From Arthrobacter sp. FW306-2-2C-D06B (lineage in GTDB: Bacteria; Actinomycetota; Actinomycetes; Actinomycetales; Micrococcaceae), in the NCBI RefSeq assembly GCF_021789175.1, contig NZ_CP084560.1, forward strand, positions 1,736,001 through 1,800,000: a DNA stretch of 64,000 nt, given 5' to 3'. The notes beneath the pieces were generated by a model. That model worked only from the letters and a program-made list of their open reading frames with translations, did not search any database and was not told the DNA's origin. Below are positions 19,328 to 26,906 of the stretch, piece by piece (positions within the stretch are counted from its first letter, which is position 1; every line of letters begins with the position of its first letter). The position numbers and the translations under genes were made by a program.

Positions 19328-19461
19328 CGTATGCCTCCGCTTTCAGAAGTTGCGCCAGGAGCCGGACGGGGTGAGGACTCGCTTCCAAGCATCCTGATCA
19401 CGCTGAACGTACCACGGCGTCCACTGCGGCGACAGGCTTCCGCGGATGCGGATTGGAATAA

Positions 19462-19473
19462 TAAGCATGCTTA
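19462..19473. promoter_or_regulatory. Palindrome TAAGCATGCTTA
   Basis: A perfect 12-bp palindrome, followed by CAGTAAGG, lies 76 bp before the small membrane protein gene at 19549. It looks like an operator or a structured promoter element; the regulator is unknown. Confidence 0.4.
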
Positions 19474-19548
19474 CAGTAAGGTTGCTGAGGTTTGCACAGC
19501 GATAAAGGCAATCATCAGAATGTTTACGACTGAAACGGAAGGTACATC

Positions 19549-19713
19549 ATGAATGTCATCCTCGGAATCGTCGCGGTCATCGCGATCGTTTTCTTTATCA
19601 TTGGCGGCACGGTAAAGGCCCTGGGGTTCCTTCTCTGGATCGCCCCGATACTTATCGTCTTGGCGATTGTTGTCTTCCTCTTCAGGTTGATTAGTGGGCG
19701 CCGGCGGGTGTAG
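19549..19713 (+). CDS. 54-residue two-helix membrane protein
   Basis: A very small hydrophobic protein: MNVILGIVAVIAIVFFIIGG, a short turn (TVKALG), a second helix FLLWIAPILIVLAIVVFLF, and a basic end (RLISGRRRV). GGAA lies just upstream of the ATG at 19549. A strong rho-independent terminator follows at 19758, and a palindrome sits upstream, so it is probably a monocistronic gene. Proteins of this kind are common in actinobacteria and often stress-induced, but no function can be assigned. Confidence 0.75.
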   Translation: MNVILGIVAVIAIVFFIIGGTVKALGFLLWIAPILIVLAIVVFLFRLISGRRRV

Positions 19714-19757
19714 GAAAATTGGGGGTCCGGCTCCGGCGATCCGGGGCCTTACCAAAG

Positions 19758-19794
19758 GACGGCTGTGTCTTAGCGGACACAGCCGTCTTTTTTT
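19758..19794 (+). terminator. Rho-independent terminator
   Basis: A perfect 12-bp stem (19758-19769 with 19776-19787, GACGGCTGTGTC / GACACAGCCGTC), 6-nt loop and an immediate run of seven T. The clearest intrinsic terminator in the window; it ends the small membrane protein transcript. Confidence 0.92.
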
Positions 19795-19867
19795 GTGGGG
19801 TAATTTCATTGCGGACATTTCCGATTCGGTAAACAGAGACGGCGTTGGGCTCCGGCGCGCATCAGTG

Positions 19868-20164
19868 CTAAGCCAGGATGGTCGGCTCAACGTGGTGTTT
19901 TTCTTGATGTTTCTCGGTGTACGCTTCTTCTCGAAATTCGTCGTGCGGGAAGCCTCCGGGCAGCGACCCCTCGGCGAGGCCGCGGAGGACGAGGCGGCGC
20001 AGGGGTGGCTGTCCGTCTGCCGCGGGAACTGACGAACCAATCGGAGCAGGGGCAGGTATGTTGGCTGCTGCCATCCGGTCAACTCCTGATGCGCCGGCGG
20101 CCCACAACAGCATGACTGCGAGGGCCGCCATTGCGTGCACGATGGGTCTTTTCCAAAGCCTCAT
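19868..20164 (-). CDS. Possible small secreted protein
   Basis: A 98-residue open frame with a signal-peptide-like N-terminus: basic RLWKRP, then the hydrophobic stretch AMAALAVMLLWAAGASG, then a Pro/Ala-rich polar region and a charged C-terminus (HDEFREEAYTEKHQEKHH). AAGG lies about 9 nt before the ATG at 20164. No domain is recognised. It would otherwise leave 636 bp without a gene between the terminator at 19.8 kb and glnA1. The coding assignment is uncertain, resting on the signal peptide, the start context and the lack of an alternative. Confidence 0.4.
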   Translation of the reverse strand: MRLWKRPIVHAMAALAVMLLWAAGASGVDRMAAANIPAPAPIGSSVPAADGQPPLRRLVLRGLAEGSLPGGFPHDEFREEAYTEKHQEKHHVEPTILA

Positions 20165-20283
20165 TTCTTAAACCTTGCCCAGCTGCGTCAAAACTGCGTC
20201 AAATTCTCCTTTGCAGAGGCTGGGAGCCTCGAACCTTCAACGGCCGGAAGCGAGTAATTGTGAGGCTGCGGTTAAAAGCGGAA

Positions 20284-20319
20284 GCGCCCCTCGCCCGGTG
20301 AACGGGCGGGGGGCGCTTT
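20284..20319. terminator. Terminator after glnA1
   Basis: A 14-bp GC-rich stem with one G-U pair (20284-20297 with 20303-20316) and a 5-nt loop, 32 bases beyond the glnA1 stop. T-rich bases follow on both strands (CTTT on plus, CTTTT after a few bases on minus). Confidence 0.75.
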
Positions 20320-20350
20320 GCGGTCAGGGCGGTTTAGCCCTGCAATCTAG

Positions 20351-21775
20351 CTAGACGCCGTAGTAGAGCTCGAACTCGTACGGGTTCGGGCGCAGCGACA
20401 GCGGACGGATCTCGTTCTCGTACTTGTACTCGATCCAGGTGTCGATCAGGTCCTGGGTGAAGACGCCGCCGGCCTGCAGGAACTCGTTGTCCTCGCGCAG
20501 GGCCTCGAGGGCTTCCTCAAGGGAGCCCGGGGCCTTGGGGATGTCCTTGGCTTCCTCGGCAGGCAGTTCGTACAGGTCCTTGTCGATCGGAGCCGGGGGC
20601 TCGATGCGGTTGCGGATGCCGTCGATACCGGCCATGAGCTGGGCGGAGAACGCCAGGTACGGGTTGGAAGCGGCGTCCGGAGCGCGGAACTCGATGCGCT
20701 TGGCCTTCGGGTTGGAGCCCGTGATCGGGATGCGGATGCCGGCGGAGCGGTTGCCCTGCGAGTAGACCATGTTGACGGGAGCTTCGAAGCCCTTGACCAA
20801 GCGGCGGTACGAGTTGACCGTGGGGTTGGTGAAGGCGAGTACGGCAGAGGAGTGCTTCAGCAGGCCGCCGATGTACCAGCGCGCGGTGTCGGACAGGCCG
20901 GCGTAGCCCTTCTCGTCGTAGAACAGCGGGTCGCCGTTGCTCCACAGGGATTGGTGGCAGTGCATACCCGAGCCGTTGTCACCGAAAATCGGCTTCGGCA
21001 TGAAGGTAACGGACTTGCCGTACTCCCACGCAGTGTTCTTGATGACGTACTTGAACTTCTGCAGGTCGTCGGCAGCATGCACCAGAGTGGTGAACTTGTA
21101 GTTGATCTCAGCCTGGCCGGCGGCGCCGACTTCGTGGTGCGAGCGCTCGACTTCGAGGCCTGCTTCGTCCAGGGCGAGGCACATCGCGTCGCGCAGGTCA
21201 GCCTGGTGGTCAACCGGCGATACCGGGAAGTAACCGCCCTTGAAGGGGGTCTTGTAACCGAGGTTTCCGCCTTCTTCTTCGCGGCTCGTGTTCCAAGGGG
21301 CTTCAATCGAGTCGACCTTGTAGAACGAACCCTGCGGGGAGGATTCGAACTGGACGTTGTCGAAGACGTAGAACTCAGCTTCGGGAGCAAAGAATGCCGT
21401 GTCCGCAATGCCGGTGGAGGCCAGGTAGGCTTCGGCTTTTTCGGCAACGCCGCGCGGGTCGCGGTGGTACGGGTCTCCCGTACGCGGGTTCACGATGGAG
21501 AAGTTCAGCGCGAGGGTCTTCTCGATGCGGAAGGCGTCGATGAAGGCCGTGGTGACGTCCGGGATGAGCTGCATGTCGGACTCGGCGATGCCCTGGAAAC
21601 CGCGGATGGAAGATCCGTCAAAGAGCTGGCCGTTGACAAAGAAGTCAGCGTCAACGCTCTTGGCCGGCACATTGAAGTGCTGCTGGACGCCCGGAAGATC
21701 GGTGAAGCGGATATCGACGAATTTAACATCTTCGTCTTTGATGAACTTGAGGACTTCGTCCGCAGTCTTGAACAT
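20351..21775 (-). CDS. glnA1: Glutamine synthetase type I (GlnA1)
   Basis: The main ammonium-assimilating enzyme, glutamate + NH3 + ATP to glutamine. The 474 residues fit GSI-beta. Motifs are [63 protein letters not shown] and the [14 protein letters not shown] segment. The adenylylation site loop is present as [10 protein letters not shown] near residue 405, so GlnE can control it. TAGGAG precedes the ATG. A tandem GlnR-type box lies at 21905-21942, with a candidate -10 (TATGGT) just downstream of it. A GC-rich terminator follows the gene. Confidence 0.97.
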   Translation of the reverse strand: MFKTADEVLKFIKDEDVKFVDIRFTDLPGVQQHFNVPAKSVDADFFVNGQLFDGSSIRGFQGIAESDMQLIPDVTTAFIDAFRIEKTLALNFSIVNPRTGDPYHRDPRGVAEKAEAYLASTGIADTAFFAPEAEFYVFDNVQFESSPQGSFYKVDSIEAPWNTSREEEGGNLGYKTPFKGGYFPVSPVDHQADLRDAMCLALDEAGLEVERSHHEVGAAGQAEINYKFTTLVHAADDLQKFKYVIKNTAWEYGKSVTFMPKPIFGDNGSGMHCHQSLWSNGDPLFYDEKGYAGLSDTARWYIGGLLKHSSAVLAFTNPTVNSYRRLVKGFEAPVNMVYSQGNRSAGIRIPITGSNPKAKRIEFRAPDAASNPYLAFSAQLMAGIDGIRNRIEPPAPIDKDLYELPAEEAKDIPKAPGSLEEALEALREDNEFLQAGGVFTQDLIDTWIEYKYENEIRPLSLRPNPYEFELYYGV

Positions 21776-21904
21776 CTATGCTCCTAACGCATAACAGGTA
21801 ACAGGCCCCACGGGCCGTCTGATCCAGCGCAAACCGAAAGCAGGGAAACAAAAAAGTATCCCTGATGCGGCGGCTAGCAACTTCTCCAACCATAGGGAAA
21901 TGGG

Positions 21905-21942
21905 ATTTCCCCGGAGTGTCGGTATTGTTTCGAGCAGGTTAC
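21905..21942 (-). promoter_or_regulatory. Tandem GlnR-type binding site of glnA1
   Basis: Read on the minus strand: GTAAC-N6-GAAAC-N6-GACAC-N6-GAAAT. Actinobacterial GlnR sites follow gTnAC-N6-GaAAC repeated at the same spacing. The first pair is a perfect match and the second pair has one change per half. It lies 130-167 bp before the glnA1 ATG and about 10 bp upstream of a candidate -10 (TATGGT), an activator-like position. Confidence 0.7.
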
Positions 21943-22082
21943 AGAACTGCCTGCCGTGTAAACGCTACTGGTCTACTGCAGTGCCAGTCTATGTCTTACG
22001 CCTGTGTGTCTGTTTCCTTGTGAACACAACTGATCTCCCACTGGCGAAACCTCCCGCCGTCGGGCGTGCGATGGTGAAGCCG

Positions 22083-22088
22083 TAAGCT
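22083..22088 (+). promoter_or_regulatory. -10 hexamer of leaderless RDD gene
   Basis: TAAGCT ends 6 nt before the GTG at 22095; no Shine-Dalgarno sequence. Same hexamer and spacing as at 18526 and 32408. Confidence 0.45.
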
Positions 22089-22094
22089 TGAAGT

Positions 22095-22532
22095 GTGGTT
22101 GATCGTAAAGATATTGGTTCATGGCTCACAGGGCCGGACACGTCCGGAATCTCCAAGTACCCGGGAGCACGGCTCGGCCTCCCCGAGTCCGGCCCCGGCT
22201 CAATGGCCCGGGCCGGCCGTCGCATCCTGGCAATCTGCATTGACTGGGTCATTGCCCTGGTGATCAGCAACTTTGCCTTCGGCGGCAACCAATGGGCGAC
22301 GCTTGCTGTGTTTGCCGTGGAGCAGATCCTTCTCATCGGCACGCTGGGCTATAGCATCGGACACCGGGTTGCCGGCATCCACGTAGTACGGCTCGGGGGA
22401 GCACAGGCGGGACCCCTGGCTGCTTTGGTCAGGACGATCCTCCTGTGCCTGGTGATTCCCGCGGTTGTTTTCGATCCCGACCAGCGCGGACTCCATGACA
22501 GAGCCATGAACACAATCCTCATTCGGATGTAA
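22095..22532 (+). CDS. RDD family membrane protein
   Basis: A 145-residue RDD-domain protein with three hydrophobic segments (about 43-60, 66-90, 107-128). The domain start MARAGRRILAICIDW has the Arg and Asp of the family, and the C-terminal QRGLHDRAMNTIL carries the third motif. RDD proteins are membrane proteins of largely unknown function, some with ion-transport roles. This one lies between glnA1 and the DUF4191 gene as in mycobacteria. The GTG start is supported by the TAAGCT hexamer 6 nt upstream. Confidence 0.88.
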   Translation: MVDRKDIGSWLTGPDTSGISKYPGARLGLPESGPGSMARAGRRILAICIDWVIALVISNFAFGGNQWATLAVFAVEQILLIGTLGYSIGHRVAGIHVVRLGGAQAGPLAALVRTILLCLVIPAVVFDPDQRGLHDRAMNTILIRM

Positions 22533-22549
22533 CTTTCTACGCAGACGAA

Positions 22550-22592
22550 AAAGCCGCCCGCTCCCGGAGATTCCAGGAACGGGCGGCTTTTG
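22550..22592. terminator. Bidirectional terminator, RDD/DUF4191
   Basis: A perfect 12-bp stem (22550-22561 with 22581-22592, AAAAGCCGCCCG / CGGGCGGCTTTT) sits between convergent genes. The A/T ends give a T-run in both directions. Confidence 0.85.
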
Positions 22593-22598
22593 TGTTGG

Positions 22599-23363
22599 TT
22601 AGCGTCCGCGTGCGGCCTTGCGGTCAGGCCGTGCCTTATAGGGGTCGATGCCCTTGGGGATCGGCAGGCGGTTGCCCAGCGAAGAGATCCGCTTGCTGAC
22701 AGCGCCGACCTCAACCTTAGTGAGCTCGTTCTTGTATTTGTTCATGGTCTTTGCGATCTGGCTGATGGGAACCTGGCCTTCGCCACGGCCGCTTTCGATC
22801 ACGTGAATGGTGACGTTCGGCAGGATACGTGCGAGCTTCTTGCGCTCGGCGTCAACCAGGGGCTTGACGCGGTGCGACGGTCCTTCGCTGACCAGCACGA
22901 CGCCGGGACGGCCGATGGCGCGGAAGACGGCGTCCTGGGTGCGCGGGTTGACGGCGACCGGCTGATCCTCGGTGATCCAGCCGCGGCGCAGGGTCCCCAA
23001 AGCCGCACCGGAAGCTCCGGGCTGGTTCTCAATCTGTGCGAAGGCCGCACGTTCCGCGCGGCGCGAGAGGATGAAGACGGCTGCCAGCAGGCCCAAGGGG
23101 ATGCCGATGATGAGGCCTGTGACCCAGTTGTTCAGGAGGAGCCCCACGACGAGGCTGACAGCAATGACGCCAAGGAACGCCAGAAGCATGAGCCACACGA
23201 CGATGGGGTCATTGCGGCGGGTCATCTTGAAGACCTCGCCGATCTGCTTCAGCTGGCTCGGCTTCTTGGCCTTGGCTTCCTTGGGCTTGCGGGAAAACAA
23301 GCCGCGTTTGGGAGCGTCGGCAGCCGATGTTGTCGAGTTGCTGGGATCAGGGGATTTCGCCAT
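22599..23363 (-). CDS. DUF4191 membrane protein
   Basis: A 254-residue protein with a hydrophilic Lys-rich N-terminus, a helix pair around residues 55-100 (LMLLAFLGVIAVSLVVGLLL and LIIGIPLGLLAAVFIL), and a cytoplasmic C-terminal domain containing LIVxxGRPGVVLVSEGP-like sequence (GRPGVVLVSEGPSHRVKPL). It is the DUF4191 family protein that in actinobacteria regularly lies between lipA and the RDD/glnA1 genes. Function is unknown; the constant neighbourhood hints at a link to lipoate or nitrogen metabolism, which is unproven. Confidence 0.87.
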   Translation of the reverse strand: MAKSPDPSNSTTSAADAPKRGLFSRKPKEAKAKKPSQLKQIGEVFKMTRRNDPIVVWLMLLAFLGVIAVSLVVGLLLNNWVTGLIIGIPLGLLAAVFILSRRAERAAFAQIENQPGASGAALGTLRRGWITEDQPVAVNPRTQDAVFRAIGRPGVVLVSEGPSHRVKPLVDAERKKLARILPNVTIHVIESGRGEGQVPISQIAKTMNKYKNELTKVEVGAVSKRISSLGNRLPIPKGIDPYKARPDRKAARGR

Positions 23364-23391
23364 AGTGCCTTAATTCTACGTGATTTATGCC

Positions 23392-23431
23392 AAAGGACCG
23401 GACGCCGGATTTGTCCGGGATCCGGTCCTTT
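23392..23431 (-). terminator. Terminator after lipA
   Basis: A perfect 11-bp stem (23392-23402 with 23421-23431, AAAGGACCGGA / TCCGGTCCTTT) 20 bp beyond the lipA stop on the minus strand. A short T-run closes the stem. Confidence 0.7.
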
Positions 23432-23451
23432 GACCGTGCTGGGCCGACGTG

Positions 23452-24471
23452 CTATGCGTGGTGTGCGAGGAGGGTGCGGGCTTCCTGGCGGGTGGTGCCG
23501 GAGTCCTGGATGCCTTCGGCGATGTGGGCCAGGTGGGCGGGGATTTCGCGGCCTTTCTTGCGCATCGCGGTGGCCCAGAGGCGTCCGGCGCGGTAGGAGG
23601 AGCGGACCAGGGGGCCGGACATGACGCCGAGGAAGCCGATTTCCTCGGCTTCGGTGGCGAGCTCGACGAATTCCTGGGGTTTGACCCAGCGGTCCACGGG
23701 CAGGTGCCGTTCGGAGGGGCGCAGGTACTGGGTGATGGTGATCAGGTCACAGCCGGCGGCGTGCAGGTCGGTCAGGGCTTCGGAGATCTCTTCCCGGGTT
23801 TCGCCCATGCCCAGGATCAGGTTGGATTTGGTGACCATGCCGGCGGCCCGGCCCTGGGTGATGACGTCCAGGGAGCGGTCGTAGCGGAACGCGGGGCGGA
23901 TGCGCTTGAAGATCCGGGGCACGGTTTCGACGTTGTGCGCGAAGACCTCCGGGTTCGAGTCGCAGATCGCTTGGATGTGTTCGGGTTTGCCGGAGAAGTC
24001 GGGGATGAGCAGTTCGACGCCGGTGCCGGGGTTCAGTTCGTGGATCTTGCGGACGGTTTCGGCGTAGAGCCAGACGCCTTCGTCTTCGAGGTCGTCGCGG
24101 GCGACGCCGGTGACGGTGGCGTAGCGGAGCTGCATGGCTTGGACGGAGCGGGCGACCTTGGTGGGTTCGAACATGTCCACGGGGGAGGGTTTGCCGGTGT
24201 CGATCTGGCAGAAGTCGCAGCGGCGGGTGCATTCGGAGCCGCCGATCAGGAAGGTCGCTTCCTTGTCTTCCCAGCACTCGAAGATGTTCGGGCAGCCGGC
24301 TTCCTCGCAGACGGTGTGCAGGCCTTCTTTTTTCACGAGGTTCTTCAGGCCGACGAATTCCGGGCCCATCTGGACCTTGGCCTTGATCCACTCGGGCTTG
24401 CGTTCGACCGGGACGGCTTTGTTGCGCTGTTCAACGCGCAGCAGCTTACGGCCTTCAGGTGCCAGGGTCAC
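23452..24471 (-). CDS. lipA: Lipoyl synthase
   Basis: A radical-SAM enzyme that inserts two sulfurs into protein-bound octanoyl groups. The 339 residues contain the auxiliary cluster cysteines C55, C60 and C66 ([12 protein letters not shown]) and the radical-SAM cysteines C81, C85 and C88 ([10 protein letters not shown]). The C-terminal RSSYRAG motif supplies the serine ligand of the auxiliary cluster. Its ATG overlaps the lipB stop by 4 bp (ATGA), so lipB-lipA is a coupled operon. It supports the E2 subunit at 32526-34271. Confidence 0.97.
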   Translation of the reverse strand: MTLAPEGRKLLRVEQRNKAVPVERKPEWIKAKVQMGPEFVGLKNLVKKEGLHTVCEEAGCPNIFECWEDKEATFLIGGSECTRRCDFCQIDTGKPSPVDMFEPTKVARSVQAMQLRYATVTGVARDDLEDEGVWLYAETVRKIHELNPGTGVELLIPDFSGKPEHIQAICDSNPEVFAHNVETVPRIFKRIRPAFRYDRSLDVITQGRAAGMVTKSNLILGMGETREEISEALTDLHAAGCDLITITQYLRPSERHLPVDRWVKPQEFVELATEAEEIGFLGVMSGPLVRSSYRAGRLWATAMRKKGREIPAHLAHIAEGIQDSGTTRQEARTLLAHHA

Positions 24472-25136
24472 TGGAGTGCTCCTTCGGGGCTGGATACGAG
24501 TGCTTCTTCGTGCTTGAGGAACTCTTCGATGAAGCGCTCGGCAATGTCGGCCGGGTTGATGGTCCTGCCGGTCTCAATGGACATGGTGGTGACGCTGGCG
24601 TCGGTGATGCCGCACGCGATGATCTGCGCGTAGGGAGCGAGATCGTTGCTGCAGTTGATGGCCACGCCGTGCATAGTGACGCCGTCGAGGACACGGATGC
24701 CGATTGCCGCAATCTTACGGTCCGGACCCTTCTCGTCGGCGAGGACCCAGACGCCGGCCCGGCCCTTGACCCGCGTGGCCTTGATTCCGTAGTCCTCCAT
24801 GATCGCGATCATGACGGCTTCGAGGCGCTCGACGTAGTCACGGATCCCGGCTCGGTTCTTCAGCTTGAGGATGGGGTAGGCAATGAGCTGTCCCGGTCCG
24901 TGCCAGGTCAATTTTCCGCCACGGTCCACGGGAACAACCGGCGTGCCGTCAAAGGGGCGCTCGTGGTCCTCCGTGAGCTTGCCAGCCGTGTACACCGCAG
25001 CATGTTCAAGGAGCAGGACGGTGCTCGGTTTCTCGCCGGCAACAACCTTGTTGTGGAGTTCGCGCTGGATATCCCAGCCCTGCATGTAGTCAACGAAATC
25101 CGGGGCAAGACCCAGCTGTGAAAACTCAAGAGTCAT
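24468..25136 (-). CDS. lipB: Octanoyltransferase (lipoate biosynthesis)
   Basis: Transfers octanoate from acyl carrier protein to the lipoyl domains of E2 and H proteins. The 222-residue protein has the family motif [16 protein letters not shown], the catalytic lysine region KIAAIGIRV and the catalytic cysteine in [14 protein letters not shown]. The ATG at 25136 (MTLEFSQLG) is preferred to upstream in-frame starts: the longer N-terminus is not conserved in type and a TAAGCT hexamer lies 7 nt before this ATG. Confidence 0.95.
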   Translation of the reverse strand: MTLEFSQLGLAPDFVDYMQGWDIQRELHNKVVAGEKPSTVLLLEHAAVYTAGKLTEDHERPFDGTPVVPVDRGGKLTWHGPGQLIAYPILKLKNRAGIRDYVERLEAVMIAIMEDYGIKATRVKGRAGVWVLADEKGPDRKIAAIGIRVLDGVTMHGVAINCSNDLAPYAQIIACGITDASVTTMSIETGRTINPADIAERFIEEFLKHEEALVSSPEGALQ

Positions 25137-25143
25137 GGGGACA

Positions 25144-25149
25144 AGCTTA
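25144..25149 (-). promoter_or_regulatory. -10 hexamer of lipBA operon
   Basis: TAAGCT on the minus strand ends 7 nt before the lipB ATG; no Shine-Dalgarno sequence, so lipBA mRNA is probably leaderless. Confidence 0.4.
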
Positions 25150-25327
25150 GACCCCGCTGGACGCAAGCCATGATTTTGTGGCCAAGCTCTCAGTCGTACT
25201 CGTCTTGCTTGCGGGGCCGCGGACTTCTGGCCTGTGGATAACTTCTGCGGCAATCCGCGATTTCCGGTATTTGTTGAGCATGGAGACTTTTTCGCGCGGC
25301 GAGAGTGGTCGGGACCACGAGGGGGTC

Positions 25328-26902
25328 ATGCCTTCCGAGGGAATCGAACCTTCAGAACCCTTGATCCCAGGCTTTGTTCCGGTCCGTGAGTTGGGGCGCG
25401 GCGGGAGCGCCACGGTGTGGCTCGCAACGGAGCAGCGGTCGCGGCGCAATTTCGCCGTGAAATGCCTTGGCCGCAGACCGGCGACGGTGAGTCCGGGGGA
25501 GGCCAAGTCTGCCGTGCTCCGCGAGGTGCGGCTTCTGTCCAGCCTGGACCATGAGCACCTCGTCAAGGTCCACGGCGTCGTTGAGTTGGCAGGGTCCTTC
25601 GACGGCGGCTTGGGCGTGGTCATGGACTACGCCCCCGGTGGCTCGCTTGGGCAGTTGGTGTCCAGCAGGGGACGTCTTGGCGTGGGTGAGACGGTGACTA
25701 TCCTGACGCCGCTCGCACAGGTATTGGCCTTTCTGCATCGCCACGGCATGACACATTCCGATGTTTCGCCCGGGAATGTGCTCTTCACTGCCCAAGGGAA
25801 GCCGCTCCTCTCGGACATGGGCATTTCCCGCGCAGTGGGGGACGCTGCCGGGGTCCCTGAGTCCGGAACTCCCGGATTCGTGGATCCGGATCCGGTTGTC
25901 CGCGGGACCGCGGAACTCCAGCCGCAGCGCGATACCTACGCCCTCGCAGCCCTTGGCTGGTATTGCCTCACCGGTTCGGCTCCGGACACCGCGGCACGCA
26001 GGCCGCCCCTGACGTTGCTGGTGCCCGCGGTCCCCACGGCCCTGGCAGTTGCCATCGAGGCCGGGCTCCATCCCGATGGGCAACAGCGGCCCTCCGCGGC
26101 CGAATTGGGTGTCGCGGTCTACAGGAGCGCAGCGCCGGAGGCCGTGGACCTGTCCGTTTCGGTGCACGCGACGGTTGTTCCGGAACTGATGACCCGGCGT
26201 CGGGCTTTGGGTCCCCGTTCAAAGCGCGCCCGCATCGCGGCGCTTTTCAGCTTCGGCCGTCCGGGAGTGGGACGAAGACATAGGCGGGCGGTTGCGCATG
26301 TTTCCGTACGACGGCGGGTGGCGTCCATTGTGCTTGCCCTCGGGATAGTTGTGGGCGCCGGAACAATAACCACCGTGTGGTGGGCTGGAACGGCGTGGCA
26401 GGCCGAGGATCGGGGACCGGCGGCCGGAGCCTCCGCTTCGGCGCCTGAGACCGTCCTCGACGGAGTTCCCGCGGCGGCAGAGGTTCCGGCGGCGGCACGG
26501 AACATGATCCGATCACCAAACCCCGAGGAAGCGATCAGGGGACTGTCGGCGATCCGGGACACAGCGTTGAGTTCCGGCAAGTTTGCGCTCCTGGACCACG
26601 TCAATGTGCAGGGCTCGGCGGCCGCGGCCTCGGATGGAAGGCTCAGGGATGAATTGATCCGCGCCGGCCTGGTGCTCGCTGGCTTCACCACCACTCTAAC
26701 CAGCGTGAGCGTGGAGGGCCCTTCCGGCCCGGACGGGGCAACGGTCGCTGTCACGGTGGAAACCTCCGCCTATGAAGAACGGGACGCCTCTGGGAAGGTA
26801 GTCGGAGCGCGTCCCCGGGGCGAACCACTGGAACTCAGGGTGGTTCTCCTGCGTGGCGAGGACGCATGGAGGATCACCGAGATCCTGGCAAAGCAGTCTT
26901 AA
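25328..26902 (+). CDS. Membrane Ser/Thr protein kinase with altered HRD and DFG motifs
   Basis: A Hanks-type kinase of 524 residues. The glycine loop (LGRGGSATVW, 22-31), the ATP-binding lysine K45 (FAVKCLG) and the catalytic-loop D145 and N150 (HSDVSPGNVLF) are present. The canonical HRD is HSD, and DFG is DMG (LLSDMG, D163). After the kinase domain come a basic linker, one transmembrane helix (about 337-360, VASIVLALGIVVGAG) and an extracytoplasmic domain of about 150 residues with no recognised fold. The start at 25328 has GAGGGGG upstream; ATG 25280 is an alternative. It is divergent from lipB with a short overlap of possible start regions. Confidence 0.85.
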   Translation: MPSEGIEPSEPLIPGFVPVRELGRGGSATVWLATEQRSRRNFAVKCLGRRPATVSPGEAKSAVLREVRLLSSLDHEHLVKVHGVVELAGSFDGGLGVVMDYAPGGSLGQLVSSRGRLGVGETVTILTPLAQVLAFLHRHGMTHSDVSPGNVLFTAQGKPLLSDMGISRAVGDAAGVPESGTPGFVDPDPVVRGTAELQPQRDTYALAALGWYCLTGSAPDTAARRPPLTLLVPAVPTALAVAIEAGLHPDGQQRPSAAELGVAVYRSAAPEAVDLSVSVHATVVPELMTRRRALGPRSKRARIAALFSFGRPGVGRRHRRAVAHVSVRRRVASIVLALGIVVGAGTITTVWWAGTAWQAEDRGPAAGASASAPETVLDGVPAAAEVPAAARNMIRSPNPEEAIRGLSAIRDTALSSGKFALLDHVNVQGSAAAASDGRLRDELIRAGLVLAGFTTTLTSVSVEGPSGPDGATVAVTVETSAYEERDASGKVVGARPRGEPLELRVVLLRGEDAWRITEILAKQS

Positions 26903-26906
26903 GCGA

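Larger units (their letters stand above)
21776..22094. other. 319-bp regulatory region between glnA1 and RDD gene
   Basis: This gene-free stretch holds the divergent promoters of glnA1 and the RDD protein. From the glnA1 side it has a candidate -10 (TATGGT on minus, 21889-21894), a perfect 17-bp inverted repeat GGGAAAT-GGG-ATTTCCC (21895-21911), and a tandem GlnR-type box (21905-21942). A TGTAAACGCT decamer (21957-21966) also occurs upstream of glnA2 (13995-14004). The leaderless -10 of the RDD gene lies at 22083. Confidence 0.7.

Noticed and set aside
22536..22546. TTCTACGCA-like sequence after the RDD gene
   Set aside because: It is a half-site only, directly before a terminator, and not in a promoter position.
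23374..23383. TTCTACGTGA near the lipA end, like half of BlaI operator 1
   Set aside because: The second half-site (GTAGAA) is missing, so it is only a single arm and lies downstream of a gene.
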